DNA from: Actinomycetota bacterium
Lineage (GTDB): Bacteria > Actinomycetota > Thermoleophilia > BMS3ABIN01
Assembly: GCA_016235065.1 (NCBI GenBank)
Contig: JACRMB010000008.1
Location: 11,013 to 59,399, forward strand
Direction: 5' to 3'
Length of the DNA stretch: 48,387 bases
Below, piece after piece: positions 8,423 through 17,011 of the stretch; the stretch's first letter is position 1, and each line of letters opens with the position of its first letter. The notes under the pieces are model-generated. The model was not told the DNA's origin, did no database searches, and was given only the letters and a program-made list of their open reading frames with translations. The translations under genes were made by a program, and so were the position numbers.

Positions 8423-9838
8423 TTACGCATCCCGGTCGACAAAGCTCGTGACCGTCTTCAGCAAAATCTTGATATCCAGCCACGGATTCCAGTTCTCGAT
8501 GTAATAGATGTCGTGCTCGACGCGTTCTGATATATCCGTGTCTCCCCTTAAACCGTTGATCTGAGCCCAGCCGGTCAGACCGGGACGCACCCGGTGCCTG
8601 CTGCCGTATGCCTGGATCTCCTGCTCGAAATGTTCCACGTGCTCGGGCCGCTCGGGCCTCGGGCCTACCAGGCTCATCTCCCCCTTGATTACGTTGATCA
8701 GCTGAGGCAGCTCGTCGATGCCGAGCGGCCGGATGAACCTGCCGACCCGCGTACGCCGCACATCTCCAACAGTTGACCAGCCCGCCTTGCCTTTCTCGGC
8801 GTCCCTGCGCATGGAACGGAACTTGAGGATCTCAAACGGTTTATCGTTCTTGCCCAGGCGCGTCTGATGGTAAAGTACGGGCCCAGGTGAATCGAGCTTG
8901 ATGGCGACAGCGACCAGGAGAAGTAGCGGCGCCAGGATAATCAGAACCACGAGGGATATAACGATGTCCATAATGCGTTTGACGAAACCCTGCAGGCCGG
9001 TGATGCTGCTGCGCTTGAGGCCGAGCACCGGCAAGCCCCGGATATGCTCGACGCCGACGCTGTCACTGAAGATCTCGTAAAGCCGCGGCACCATAGTGAA
9101 CTCCACATTGTAGGGTCGGCAACGCTCCATAAGCTCGACAATGGTGTCATGCCTGTCACGTGAGAAGCCCACCACCATGTGCTGGATACGATACTGCTTG
9201 AGTACTTCCTCGAGCTTGTCGTAGTCATCGAAGACCTTGTATGACCCGAAGTCCGCCTCGCGCCCCGATGGTTTCTCATCCAGGAAGCCCACGAACCTGA
9301 GGCCAAGGTCCGGGTTGCGGATGATCTTGCCGGCGGCGCTGATGCCGACCTTGCCTGCTCCCAGCACCAGCGTGTTCTTCACATACCAGCCGCGGCGCCG
9401 CCCCCAGCGGAATATCATGTAGACGATCAGCCGCGCCAGGGAGACGCAGACGATGGTGCTGACCCAGGAGATGACGATGATGTTACGCGAATAGTGGACC
9501 ACCGGGAAGATGAACATGGTTATCGCCAGCAGCACCATCGAAGCTTCGGTCACGGCGGTGACGATCGCCGGCAGCACTTCCAGCAGGCTCAGGTTCAGAC
9601 GGAAACGGTAGAGGCCGTGCAGCTTGAACAGCAGCCAGTAGAACGGCAGGATGCCAGCGGCCAGCGCCAGGTAAAAGTTATAGGAAGGAGCGGCCGCCTC
9701 ACCGGCATAGAGCACGCCCCACTGGATATAGAACAGGAAAGCGAGCCGGAAGCCGGCGACTACACCCAGCATGTCAGCGACGACCAGCGTGACGTGGGAG
9801 AATCGATGTGATGTGAAGAATTTTGCCGCTTTAGTCAA
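8423..9838 (-). CDS. Undecaprenyl-phosphate sugar-phosphotransferase (WbaP/PssY type)
   Basis: A 471-aa polyisoprenyl-phosphate hexose-1-phosphate transferase that starts glycan synthesis on undecaprenyl phosphate. About four N-terminal membrane helices (residues 1-130) are followed by a CoA-binding-like Rossmann domain (NTLVLGAGKVGISAAGKI). The C-terminal bacterial sugar transferase domain has the re-entrant helix KRIMDIVISLVVLI, then DSPGPVLYHQTRLG, FKSMR and the conserved VGPRPERPEHVE. Length matches the family (450-480 aa). It is divergent from the GT4 gene at 9927. The nature of the first sugar (glucose, galactose or an amino sugar) cannot be decided. Confidence 0.93.
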   Translation of the reverse strand: MTKAAKFFTSHRFSHVTLVVADMLGVVAGFRLAFLFYIQWGVLYAGEAAAPSYNFYLALAAGILPFYWLLFKLHGLYRFRLNLSLLEVLPAIVTAVTEASMVLLAITMFIFPVVHYSRNIIVISWVSTIVCVSLARLIVYMIFRWGRRRGWYVKNTLVLGAGKVGISAAGKIIRNPDLGLRFVGFLDEKPSGREADFGSYKVFDDYDKLEEVLKQYRIQHMVVGFSRDRHDTIVELMERCRPYNVEFTMVPRLYEIFSDSVGVEHIRGLPVLGLKRSSITGLQGFVKRIMDIVISLVVLIILAPLLLLVAVAIKLDSPGPVLYHQTRLGKNDKPFEILKFRSMRRDAEKGKAGWSTVGDVRRTRVGRFIRPLGIDELPQLINVIKGEMSLVGPRPERPEHVEHFEQEIQAYGSRHRVRPGLTGWAQINGLRGDTDISERVEHDIYYIENWNPWLDIKILLKTVTSFVDRDA

Positions 9839-9890
9839 CTTTAGTCCCTGCTGTTTATTTTAGCGATTTTCAGGTATTTTATCCGCTTTT

Positions 9891-9920
9891 TTGTCGGCCC
9901 GGCGCCGACGGTGCTAAAAT
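9891..9920 (+). promoter_or_regulatory. Promoter giving an apparently leaderless mRNA
   Basis: TTGTCG (9891-9896) and TAAAAT (9915-9920) are 18 bp apart. Only six bases separate the -10 box from the ATG at 9927, so transcription should start at or next to the start codon, and no Shine-Dalgarno is present. The spacer contains an inverted repeat (GTCGGC ... GCCGAC, 9892-9908) that could bind a regulator. Confidence 0.5.
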
Positions 9921-9926
9921 CGCCCC

Positions 9927-11045
9927 ATGTTGCGTATCGGTATCAACGGTCGTTCCATCTTCCGGCAGCTCACCGGGGTGCAGCACTACGCCCGCGAAGT
10001 AACACGCGCCCTCTGCGCCCTGAAGGTGGAAGACGTAGACTTCACGGTCTTCTCCGGCCGCGAGGGACGGGACGCCGAAACCGGTCTGCCGGTTGAGGTC
10101 AGCCGGGCCCCCGCTGGCGGCCCAGTCCGCGGCCTGGTCTGGGAGCAGACGGTCCTGAGGCGCATGGTCAAAAAGGCGGGCGTCGACGTCCTCTTCAGCC
10201 CCGCCAACGTGGCGCCGCTATATCCGCCGTCTCCAAGCGTAGTTACCATCCACGACCTGTCTTTCCTGCTTTTCCCCGAATATTTCTCACGCAGTTTCGG
10301 CGTCTATTACCGGAACATCATACCGAAGATCGTGGAGCAGGCCTCGGCCGTCATCACCGATTCCGAAAGTTCGAGGGAAGACCTGATCACCCATCTCGGG
10401 GTCGCTCCCGAAAAGGTCACTGCCATCCACCTGGGAGTCTCCGCGGACTTCCGCCAGCGGGTAAGGAAGGACGATCTCGAAACAGTGCGTCGCCGCCTCG
10501 GCCTGCCGGCGCAGTTCTTCCTGTCAGTCTCCAGCCTCGAACCGCGCAAGAACCTGGCGAACCTGGTGAAGGCCTACCGCCTGCTTCCCGAGGAAGTGAC
10601 CGCCGAGAATAAACTGGTTCTCGTGGGCGCCGGCAACCGCCTCTTCTCGGATCCCGGTCTCGCGGATGTGATCGAGCGGCTGCCGTCTGGTTCGGTGATC
10701 GCCCCCGGATATATCCCTGAGGAAGATCTACCGTCCGTCTACCGGATGGCCACGGCGCTGGTCTTCCCGTCCCTCTACGAAGGCTTCGGCTTGCCGGTTC
10801 TGGAAGCCATGGCTGCCTCAACCCCGGTGATCGCCTCAAACCGTTCGTCCGTGCCTGAAGTAGCTGGCACGGCGGCGGCGCTTATAAACCCGGAGAGCGT
10901 CGAGGAGATCGCTGCGGCGATGGAACTGCTCGCCAGCGACTCGGGCACGCGGAACCTGCTGATTGAAAGAGGAAAGAAGCGGGCGGGTCAGTTCACCTGG
11001 GAGAAGACGGCGGAACGGACGCTCGAGGTCTTGCGGGGCATATAA
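9927..11045 (+). CDS. GT4 family glycosyltransferase
   Basis: A 372-aa GT-B glycosyltransferase. The N-terminal GINGRSIFRQLTGVQHYAR is the acceptor-side glycine-rich loop of the mannosyl/rhamnosyl GT4 group. The donor side has FLSVSSLEPRKNL and [17 protein letters not shown] with the E-x7-E pair. Length is normal. It is transcribed alone on the plus strand, with an apparently leaderless promoter directly in front. It resembles the GT4 at 13612-14727 in layout (same motif set), which suggests two sequential transferases in one repeat unit. Acceptor and donor are unknown. Confidence 0.92.
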   Translation: MLRIGINGRSIFRQLTGVQHYAREVTRALCALKVEDVDFTVFSGREGRDAETGLPVEVSRAPAGGPVRGLVWEQTVLRRMVKKAGVDVLFSPANVAPLYPPSPSVVTIHDLSFLLFPEYFSRSFGVYYRNIIPKIVEQASAVITDSESSREDLITHLGVAPEKVTAIHLGVSADFRQRVRKDDLETVRRRLGLPAQFFLSVSSLEPRKNLANLVKAYRLLPEEVTAENKLVLVGAGNRLFSDPGLADVIERLPSGSVIAPGYIPEEDLPSVYRMATALVFPSLYEGFGLPVLEAMAASTPVIASNRSSVPEVAGTAAALINPESVEEIAAAMELLASDSGTRNLLIERGKKRAGQFTWEKTAERTLEVLRGI

Positions 11046-11084
11046 AGCGTTTACTTCTGCCGCTATCCACCAGGGCGCGGCTCT

Positions 11085-11420
11085 CTACCAAGGCAACTGA
11101 TATTCCCCTTTAGATGCCAGATAGATTCCCAAAGCCGAGTTAAATACCGTGAGCACCAAGCCGATGATGCACAGGACTACACCAGCGATCGCCATTCCCC
11201 TGTTTCTGGATTTCCGCCCCTTGATACCCAATACAAGCCCCACGATGTTTACCGGCGCACCAAAAATAGGGATGAACCATGCGAACATTCCAATTATTCC
11301 GAGCACTAAAGAAGCGGTCGCCTTGCCACTGCCTTCAGGCACACCAGAGGAAAGCCGTTCCCCACACGCACACAGAACCGCCGTATCAGCATTCTCTATT
11401 CCACATTTCGAACAATACAT
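11085..11420 (-). CDS. Zinc-ribbon membrane protein, DUF4190-like
   Basis: A 111-aa protein beginning MYCSKCGIEN, a zinc ribbon with CxxC at residues 3-6 and a second Cys pair-like CACG near residue 22. It is followed by two hydrophobic helices (ASLVLGIIGMFAWFIPIFG and a second one) separated by a short basic loop (KGRKSRNRG), as in DUF4190-type proteins. The start is fixed by AGGAGG seven bases before the ATG at 11420; the frame is open further upstream without a better site. It is adjacent to and co-directional with another small two-to-three-helix protein. Function unknown. Confidence 0.8.
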   Translation of the reverse strand: MYCSKCGIENADTAVLCACGERLSSGVPEGSGKATASLVLGIIGMFAWFIPIFGAPVNIVGLVLGIKGRKSRNRGMAIAGVVLCIIGLVLTVFNSALGIYLASKGEYQLPW

Positions 11421-11485
11421 GTCAACCTCCTGTCTGAAATATACCTGAGCAGCCCTGCGGTTTTCCCTATCCATTTCGGTGGCTG

Positions 11486-11797
11486 TCAAAGCATAAAAAA
11501 GAACATGCCTATCAGCGTCAACGCGGAAAAGACGGTTCCGAGGATGGCAAACACATTCTTCCTGTCATTCTGGAAAAGACCACCGATTCCCAGCCCCAGC
11601 GCGACAACGGAAGCAGACAAAAAAGCGAATAGCAGAAGACCTATCATCATCACGCTAACGGATTCCTCATCAATACCACCAGGCGTGGATAACTCCAGTG
11701 CTCCAGCGACAGCGATCAGGACAAATATGAATATTGCCGCCGTGATCGAAACAACGAACGATGCTATACCCAGTCCTGAGTGTTTTGGCTCCATCAT
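11486..11797 (-). CDS. Small membrane protein of unknown function
   Basis: A 103-aa protein with three hydrophobic segments (residues about 11-33, 48-74 and 83-103) and a short acidic loop (GIDEESVS). It looks like the membrane part of DUF4190-type proteins but lacks a zinc ribbon. The sequence opens with two ATGs; AGGAG lies five bases before the second (11794), which is the likelier start. It ends 65 bp before the zinc-ribbon protein and probably shares its transcript. No function can be given. Confidence 0.65.
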   Translation of the reverse strand: MMEPKHSGLGIASFVVSITAAIFIFVLIAVAGALELSTPGGIDEESVSVMMIGLLLFAFLSASVVALGLGIGGLFQNDRKNVFAILGTVFSALTLIGMFFFML

Positions 11798-11855
11798 TAC
11801 TCCTCGCTAATTGGACATACAATCGGCCAGGGTGAGGAGTAACATAACAGCTTGA

Positions 11856-13631
11856 CTATGCCGCCTGCCCTTGCTTCGCACCCTCATCCAGCCAGCTGGT
11901 CAGCCCCAGGTAAGTGAAGAACAAAAACGCCACCCCCGTCTGCCACAGGAAGCAGTCGAGCATCCCGTGAGTTATATAAGCCACGGAGGCCGTCAGAAGC
12001 GCCAGCGACACCAGCCGGGCGCCTGGTTTCTGGATGCGGTCCCGCACCAGCCGGAACTGGACCAGGAACATCATGAACAGCAGGTAGAGCATGGCCGCGA
12101 AGCCGACGACACCTGTCGTGGCCAGCGATTCCAGGAAGATATTATGGGTGCGCACCTTCTCGTCGCGCTGAAGTTCCGGCATATATTCGGTGTAATGTTT
12201 GCGGTACTGGTCCGGTCCCACGCCCAGGATGGGATTCGCCTGCCATGTCTTGATGCCAGCCTGCCAAAGTTGCGTCCTCGGAGCTGAAGTCACGGCTGGC
12301 TTCCCTTCCCGGAACGATTCGTTCGCAGCCGGCAGCACCAGCGGCCTGCTCCTGCCGTTGACGAACTCCAGTGGCACAGACGCCGGCTCCGGTCCAGCAG
12401 CAGAAAACCAGCCTACATGAGCCTTGACCATCTCGATCACTAAGACATACTTACCGTTCTCCGTTGGCGTGTTGAACTCCAGTTGCAGGTCGATCTCATC
12501 GCCCGGAGGTACATCACGTGGCAGATTGGTGATGATGTAATCGACCTCCTGATTCTCCTTCTCGGGATAATTCAGCCAGCGATAGGTGATGGTGACACCT
12601 TCGCTCTCCGAAGGCGCCCAGTTGATAGACCCGGTATTCTTGACATGAAGCTTGGCGGTATAGGTATTCTCAATCGCCAGTTCGGCCGGCATGCTCAATA
12701 TGGTGTATTCGGCCCCATAGTGCTGCTCCTGCTCTTCCACGTCCAGCCTGGCTGCCATCTTGTTGCTGAACAACACCGAAAGCACCACGATCAGCGCCAG
12801 GACCCCGACGCCCAGCACCAGCAGACCCCAGACGCGGCGGCCGTAGCCATAAGCAGCAGCCAGCAGCGCGCCGGTCAGCATCGATATCGGCGTCGCTACC
12901 AGAGCGCTCCGCGTGTATGTATAGACCTGAAGCATCATCACCGCGACCAGCAATACGATCGTAGCCACATTCAGCAAGCGGCGGCGGCTGGCGCTGTTCG
13001 AACGGCGGCCTGACAGCCAGAGCCCGAACGCCAGAGCCAGAGGCAGACACAGTTCCAGATACATGGAAAAAACGGTGGGGAATGGCAAAGTCGAGGCGAT
13101 TCGCACGTTGTAGAAAGTGCCGAAAGTGATGATCCCTTCCTGGAACGGCCTCAGCACCCAGGGCCAGGGCACGAACGTCGTGAAATTCTCCATAAGGCCA
13201 ACAGTAGTCACGATAGTCAATGTAGCCGCCACGGCCCCGGCGACCCACATGTGCGAGCGGGCGCGGGCGGGCAATCGCGATACGCCCAGGTAGACCAGCG
13301 CCGCGAAGGTCATCCTCAGGGAGAACTTGAACGCTCCCGGTTTGTCCTCGGCGGCAATCGCCGCGGAAAGGAAATTGGACAGCAGAAACAGCCCCACTGC
13401 GAGGTCAAGTGCCCGGCGACGGCTGTACCAGGAAAAGTCCGCAGCGGCGTAGACGAAGGAGAAGGCGATGAATATCCCGGCAGCCACTTCTGAGGTCGTC
13501 AGGCTTATCGGCCCCAGCGGCACGGTGACGGTCCGCACCTCTAACGCAGTGAACAGCACCATGAGACAGGCGCCGGCGAGCACCAGGCGCGAACGGATAT
13601 CGATTTGTCTTTCAGGAACGTGCGGCGTCAC
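11856..13631 (-). CDS. O-antigen ligase/polymerase-like protein with inserted Ig-like domain
   Basis: A 591-aa polytopic membrane protein of the Wzy/WaaL (O-antigen_lig) group, which polymerises or attaches lipid-linked glycans on the outer face of the membrane. About ten hydrophobic helices are visible. The C-terminal loop has NPILGVGPDQYRKHY and THNIFLESLATTGVVG, the hallmark of the family's large periplasmic loop. Unusually, residues about 290-415 form a soluble beta-rich insert (TYTAKLHVKNTGSINW, PPGDEIDLQLEF, GKYVLVIEMV) like NBR1-type Ig domains. It overlaps the upstream GT4 gene by 20 bp, so the two are surely one operon. Confidence 0.85.
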   Translation of the reverse strand: MTPHVPERQIDIRSRLVLAGACLMVLFTALEVRTVTVPLGPISLTTSEVAAGIFIAFSFVYAAADFSWYSRRRALDLAVGLFLLSNFLSAAIAAEDKPGAFKFSLRMTFAALVYLGVSRLPARARSHMWVAGAVAATLTIVTTVGLMENFTTFVPWPWVLRPFQEGIITFGTFYNVRIASTLPFPTVFSMYLELCLPLALAFGLWLSGRRSNSASRRRLLNVATIVLLVAVMMLQVYTYTRSALVATPISMLTGALLAAAYGYGRRVWGLLVLGVGVLALIVVLSVLFSNKMAARLDVEEQEQHYGAEYTILSMPAELAIENTYTAKLHVKNTGSINWAPSESEGVTITYRWLNYPEKENQEVDYIITNLPRDVPPGDEIDLQLEFNTPTENGKYVLVIEMVKAHVGWFSAAGPEPASVPLEFVNGRSRPLVLPAANESFREGKPAVTSAPRTQLWQAGIKTWQANPILGVGPDQYRKHYTEYMPELQRDEKVRTHNIFLESLATTGVVGFAAMLYLLFMMFLVQFRLVRDRIQKPGARLVSLALLTASVAYITHGMLDCFLWQTGVAFLFFTYLGLTSWLDEGAKQGQAA

Positions 13632-14727
13632 GCAGGATCTGGAGCGTCTGCTCCGCTGCTTTCTTCCAGCTGAACTTGCCGGCCTGCTCCAGCCCCTTCT
13701 GGCGCAGGTCAGCGGCCAGCTCGGGATCGCTGACTATTTTTTCCATCGCCTGGGCAAGATCGCGCTCGTCCAGTGGATTCACGTAGAGACCGGCATCGCC
13801 GACCACCTCGGGCAGCGACGAACTCCTCGAAACGATGACCGGGGTCCCTGAAGACATGGCCTCAAGAGGTGGAAGCCCGAATCCTTCGTAAAGGGAGGGA
13901 TAAACAAAGGCTGCCGCCTGGCGGTAAAGGGAGGGTAGATACTGCTCCCTGACGTAACCGGTGATATGCACGCGTCCAAGCAGGTCGCGGCGCTCGAGCT
14001 CGTCGAAGATCGCCTGGGCCATCCAGCCGCGGCGGCCCGCCAGCACCAGATGCACGTCCTGCCGGGACTTGGCCACCTTGTCGAAACTCCTTATCAGCAC
14101 GTTGAGATTCTTACGGGGCTCCAGAGTGCCCACGAAGAGGATGTAAGGCTTGATGATCCCGTAATGGGCGATGGCCTCCTCGTCCTCTTCCTGTGGCTCC
14201 GGATTGAACTCGTCCGGCGAACCTTCGTGGACCACCGAGATCTTGTGGCTCGGCAGATTCATCAACCTCACCAGATCGAGCTTGGTGTTGTTGGAGACTG
14301 CGATGATATGGCTGCTGCGCCGGGTGGAGATCGGCACCAGGCTGCGTGCCCAGATGACGTTGCGCAGGGAGTGGGTCCGTGGGAACAGCCTGAATGAAAG
14401 ATCGTGGATGGTGAGCACCATCGGACAGGTCGCAGCAATAGATAACACGAAGTTGGTGAAGAAACAGACGTCGATGTTATGCCGCCTCAGCAGACCCGGC
14501 AGGATGAACTGCCTCCAGGGCTCCTGGTAGGCGAAGCCGCTGCGCACCACGGTCACATTCTCGCGGCCGGCAGCCTCCGGTTCAAAACCAGTCTCCCGGT
14601 TACTGAACAGGAACAGATGCTCACCGGGATCCAGGAGATCCATCATCTCGTGGATCACGCGATGCGTGTACCAGTCCACGCCGCTCTTTGTGGACTGGAT
14701 CGCCGAAAGGTCAACACCGATTCGCAT
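13612..14727 (-). CDS. GT4 family glycosyltransferase
   Basis: A 371-aa GT-B enzyme. It has [20 protein letters not shown] at the acceptor side, [19 protein letters not shown] for the nucleotide-sugar side, and [19 protein letters not shown] with the E-x7-E motif. It is likely to add a hexose or deoxyhexose to a lipid-linked intermediate. Its 3' end overlaps the O-antigen-ligase-like gene by 20 bp. A TAGAAT hexamer ends eight bases before its ATG, and no Shine-Dalgarno is seen, so it may also be leaderless. A 114-bp gap separates it from the LCP gene. Confidence 0.92.
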   Translation of the reverse strand: MRIGVDLSAIQSTKSGVDWYTHRVIHEMMDLLDPGEHLFLFSNRETGFEPEAAGRENVTVVRSGFAYQEPWRQFILPGLLRRHNIDVCFFTNFVLSIAATCPMVLTIHDLSFRLFPRTHSLRNVIWARSLVPISTRRSSHIIAVSNNTKLDLVRLMNLPSHKISVVHEGSPDEFNPEPQEEDEEAIAHYGIIKPYILFVGTLEPRKNLNVLIRSFDKVAKSRQDVHLVLAGRRGWMAQAIFDELERRDLLGRVHITGYVREQYLPSLYRQAAAFVYPSLYEGFGLPPLEAMSSGTPVIVSRSSSLPEVVGDAGLYVNPLDERDLAQAMEKIVSDPELAADLRQKGLEQAGKFSWKKAAEQTLQILRDAARS

Positions 14728-14841
14728 AACGATCCATTCTAGCTATACCAACAACTGAATGCCACAAAAACTCGATCATGAGAGATCAGTCATGTCAGCT
14801 GGCTGCCGGTTCATTCCATCCGGAAAACCGCCTGCCCCGAT

Positions 14842-16119
14842 TCAGCTGGCCAGAAAATCCCTGAGGATGGTCTGATTCGCATCCTCATCCAGCACCACAT
14901 AGGATATGCCGCCGATATCCTCTCCGTAGCCAACCATGACGAATTTACGGTTACGCTCGGCCGGGGTACGGAACTTGACCCAGCCCAGCTTCATCAGGTC
15001 GTTGGTTGAGATATCGGTGGTCATGTTGGCCACGATGTCGGGCGCCATCAGCGGCATCTTCGCCAGGCTGAAGGGACTATTCACCTTCTTCTGCAAGGCT
15101 TCCATGAACTGCTGCTGCCTTCCCATGCGCTGGAAATCATCGTCGGAATAGCGCACCCGCACGTAGACGAGCGCCTCCTCCCCGGTCATGTGTTGCGGAC
15201 CAGCATCAAAGTGGACCTCTGTCCATTCCAGACCCTGGGGATACTGGGAGTCGATCGCTTTGGGGACATCGATGTCGACGCCGCCGAGAGCATCGACGAT
15301 GGATGGAAAACCGGAGAAGTCCAGTTCAACGTAATGATGGATCGGCAGTCCGGTCAACCCTTCCACCGTCTCGATGGTCAGGGCAGGACCTCCCCAGGCA
15401 TAGGCCGAATTGATCTTGTCCTCGCCGTAGCCGGGAATATCGACCAGCGTATCCCGGGGGATCGACAGCTGGGAGATCGTCTTCGACGACCCGTTCACCC
15501 GCATGAGCAGGATGGTGTCAGCGCGGGAATTCTCGCCCGGCCGTTTATCACTGCCAAGGAAGAGGATGTTCACCGGCGTCGAGGCGACATCGCCGGCTGG
15601 AGTGTTGAGTACAGTCTTCACGTCAGCTGGCACCCTGGCGTTGCTGGCCTTCACGGCGCGGTCCAGCCGCCAGTAGGAGACGCCGCCGAATACCAGTAAT
15701 GCCAGCAGCAGGAACAGAAGCAGGTACCCGATCCGTTTGCCCCAGCCACCACGCCTCTTCTTGCGCAGAAGCGGCGCGCCTCGGCCGTCACCTGGTGTGG
15801 TTGACGATCCAGGCCGGTCGCCACTCCCCCCATAACCGCCTGCCTGGCCGGCATCATACCGGCCGCCTTCATTGCGGCCGTTGTCATAGCCGCCCCCGTC
15901 GCGGCCGCGAGAAGCCGCCTCTCCACCGCCAGCTCCCGCCGCGCGGCCGCCTGCCTCAGCCTCGCGATCGCGACCCCTGTCACCGCGTACTTTCAGCGGT
16001 TTTTTGGATCGCAGGCGCGAACTCTTGTAGCGGGTATAGGGTTTCTGCTCAGGTGTTTGGTCGTTATCCAAATCGGGGGTCAGGCCAGATGTCGCAAAGT
16101 TCGCCGGATATGCCGGCAC
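14842..16119 (-). CDS. LytR-CpsA-Psr (LCP) family glycopolymer transferase
   Basis: A 425-aa LCP protein that transfers undecaprenyl-linked glycopolymers to the cell wall outside the membrane. Residues 1-120 are cytoplasmic, Gly/Arg-rich and of low complexity. One membrane helix follows (YLLLFLLLALLVFGGVSYW, about residues 131-150). The extracellular LCP domain has ILFLGSDKR, ADTILLMRVN, SIPRDTLVDIPGYG with KINSAYAWGG, and VRVRYSDDDFQRMGRQQQ, which carry the conserved Asp and Arg residues that bind pyrophosphate. A GTG at 16119 opens the frame; a later TTG is possible. It follows the polymer genes and would complete attachment. Confidence 0.92.
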   Translation of the reverse strand: MPAYPANFATSGLTPDLDNDQTPEQKPYTRYKSSRLRSKKPLKVRGDRGRDREAEAGGRAAGAGGGEAASRGRDGGGYDNGRNEGGRYDAGQAGGYGGSGDRPGSSTTPGDGRGAPLLRKKRRGGWGKRIGYLLLFLLLALLVFGGVSYWRLDRAVKASNARVPADVKTVLNTPAGDVASTPVNILFLGSDKRPGENSRADTILLMRVNGSSKTISQLSIPRDTLVDIPGYGEDKINSAYAWGGPALTIETVEGLTGLPIHHYVELDFSGFPSIVDALGGVDIDVPKAIDSQYPQGLEWTEVHFDAGPQHMTGEEALVYVRVRYSDDDFQRMGRQQQFMEALQKKVNSPFSLAKMPLMAPDIVANMTTDISTNDLMKLGWVKFRTPAERNRKFVMVGYGEDIGGISYVVLDEDANQTILRDFLAS

Positions 16120-16228
16120 GCTGGTACAAACGGGCCTGCAAAACTATAGCAAAAAACCGTATCCCGGAAAAAACCGCCCGGCTCGAGGAATAAGCCCCGC
16201 TCAATCGTGAAGCGCATCCATCAAAAGA

Positions 16229-16255
16229 AAAACCGCCGGGGGTGCCGGCGGTTTT
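16229..16255 (-). terminator. Intrinsic terminator after the DUF5658-like gene
   Basis: An 11-bp stem AAAACCGCCGG / CCGGCGGTTTT (16229-16239 and 16245-16255) with a 5-base loop. On the minus strand it is followed by a T-rich run (TTTTTCTTTTG), 26 bp after the stop of the gene at 16281. Confidence 0.8.
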
Positions 16256-16280
16256 GATCACGAAAGAATGGCAGCAATAC

Positions 16281-16817
16281 TCAGATCACGAGCATTTGGA
16301 AATACAGGTGATAGAGGATGACAGCGCCGTAACAGGCGGTGACACCGGTCATTCCCCGCACTGCGACCGGCAGGTGCCTGAATTTCCAGAGGAAGAGGGC
16401 GCCTGTGCCGACGATGACCGACTTGAAAAACATGCCCATGGGCAAACTCATTTTAAACAAGCCGGCCATCACCGGATTTGCCTCCGCAAAGCCCAAAGAG
16501 AGAGCCCGTGCGGTAAGTAGAGAGTCCATCAGGTTGAAAGTGACCAGGACCACGGCCATGACCAGCGGCAGGGATTGCCGCCAGGTGATATCGCCAAAAA
16601 ACGGGCGAGCCGCGGTGGTGGCGAAATCCACCCCCGCGAACTGCCTGCTGGATGGAAACCAGCTGCTAATAACCCGTCGATCTTCGGAGAGTGACCAGTG
16701 GAGTGTCTGAACCTTTTGAACGCGGCGGTCAGGGATGAGGTTGCCGCAGCCGCTACAATCTGATGCGCAGGTAGAACGGTGTGCCGCATCGGCCTTACAG
16801 ACGAATCTATCAGTCAC
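16281..16817 (-). CDS. DUF5658-like membrane protein with Cys-rich N-terminus
   Basis: A 178-aa protein. The N-terminus has four cysteines in a zinc-ribbon-like layout (VCKADAAHRSTC, SDCSGC). After a polar stretch come three to four helices, with NLMDSLLTARALSLGFAEANPVM, a motif recognised in DUF5658 membrane proteins (Asp, then Glu-Ala-Asn-Pro). GTG at 16817 is the start, with GGAG five bases upstream. It has its own terminator and stands between the LCP gene and the divergent ROK kinase. Function unknown. Confidence 0.7.
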   Translation of the reverse strand: MTDRFVCKADAAHRSTCASDCSGCGNLIPDRRVQKVQTLHWSLSEDRRVISSWFPSSRQFAGVDFATTAARPFFGDITWRQSLPLVMAVVLVTFNLMDSLLTARALSLGFAEANPVMAGLFKMSLPMGMFFKSVIVGTGALFLWKFRHLPVAVRGMTGVTACYGAVILYHLYFQMLVI

Positions 16818-16887
16818 TTTTTCTCCAATCCGCCTCCCCAGGCAGGATAACTTTGTCTATTGAACCATTTTCACCCGCCTCCCTTCA

Positions 16888-16903
16888 ATACCCCATAGGG
16901 TAT
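16888..16903. promoter_or_regulatory. ATACCC-N4-GGGTAT palindrome, CsoR/CstR-like operator
   Basis: A perfect 6-4-6 inverted repeat lies in the divergent region between the DUF5658-like gene and the ROK kinase gene, just upstream of the -35 position for a TATACT -10 box at 16925-16930. Operators of the copper/persulfide sensors CsoR and CstR have this TACCC...GGGTA form (known family feature). No csoR-type gene is in the window. Confidence 0.4.
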
Positions 16904-17011
16904 ATTGTGGAATTCCCTGCGTGATATACTCTCGCTCAATCCGCACTGTGTTTGCCATACTCTGGCTGCTGGCGCGATATCCTGACCACTATTCAGAACT
17001 GGCGGAACCTG

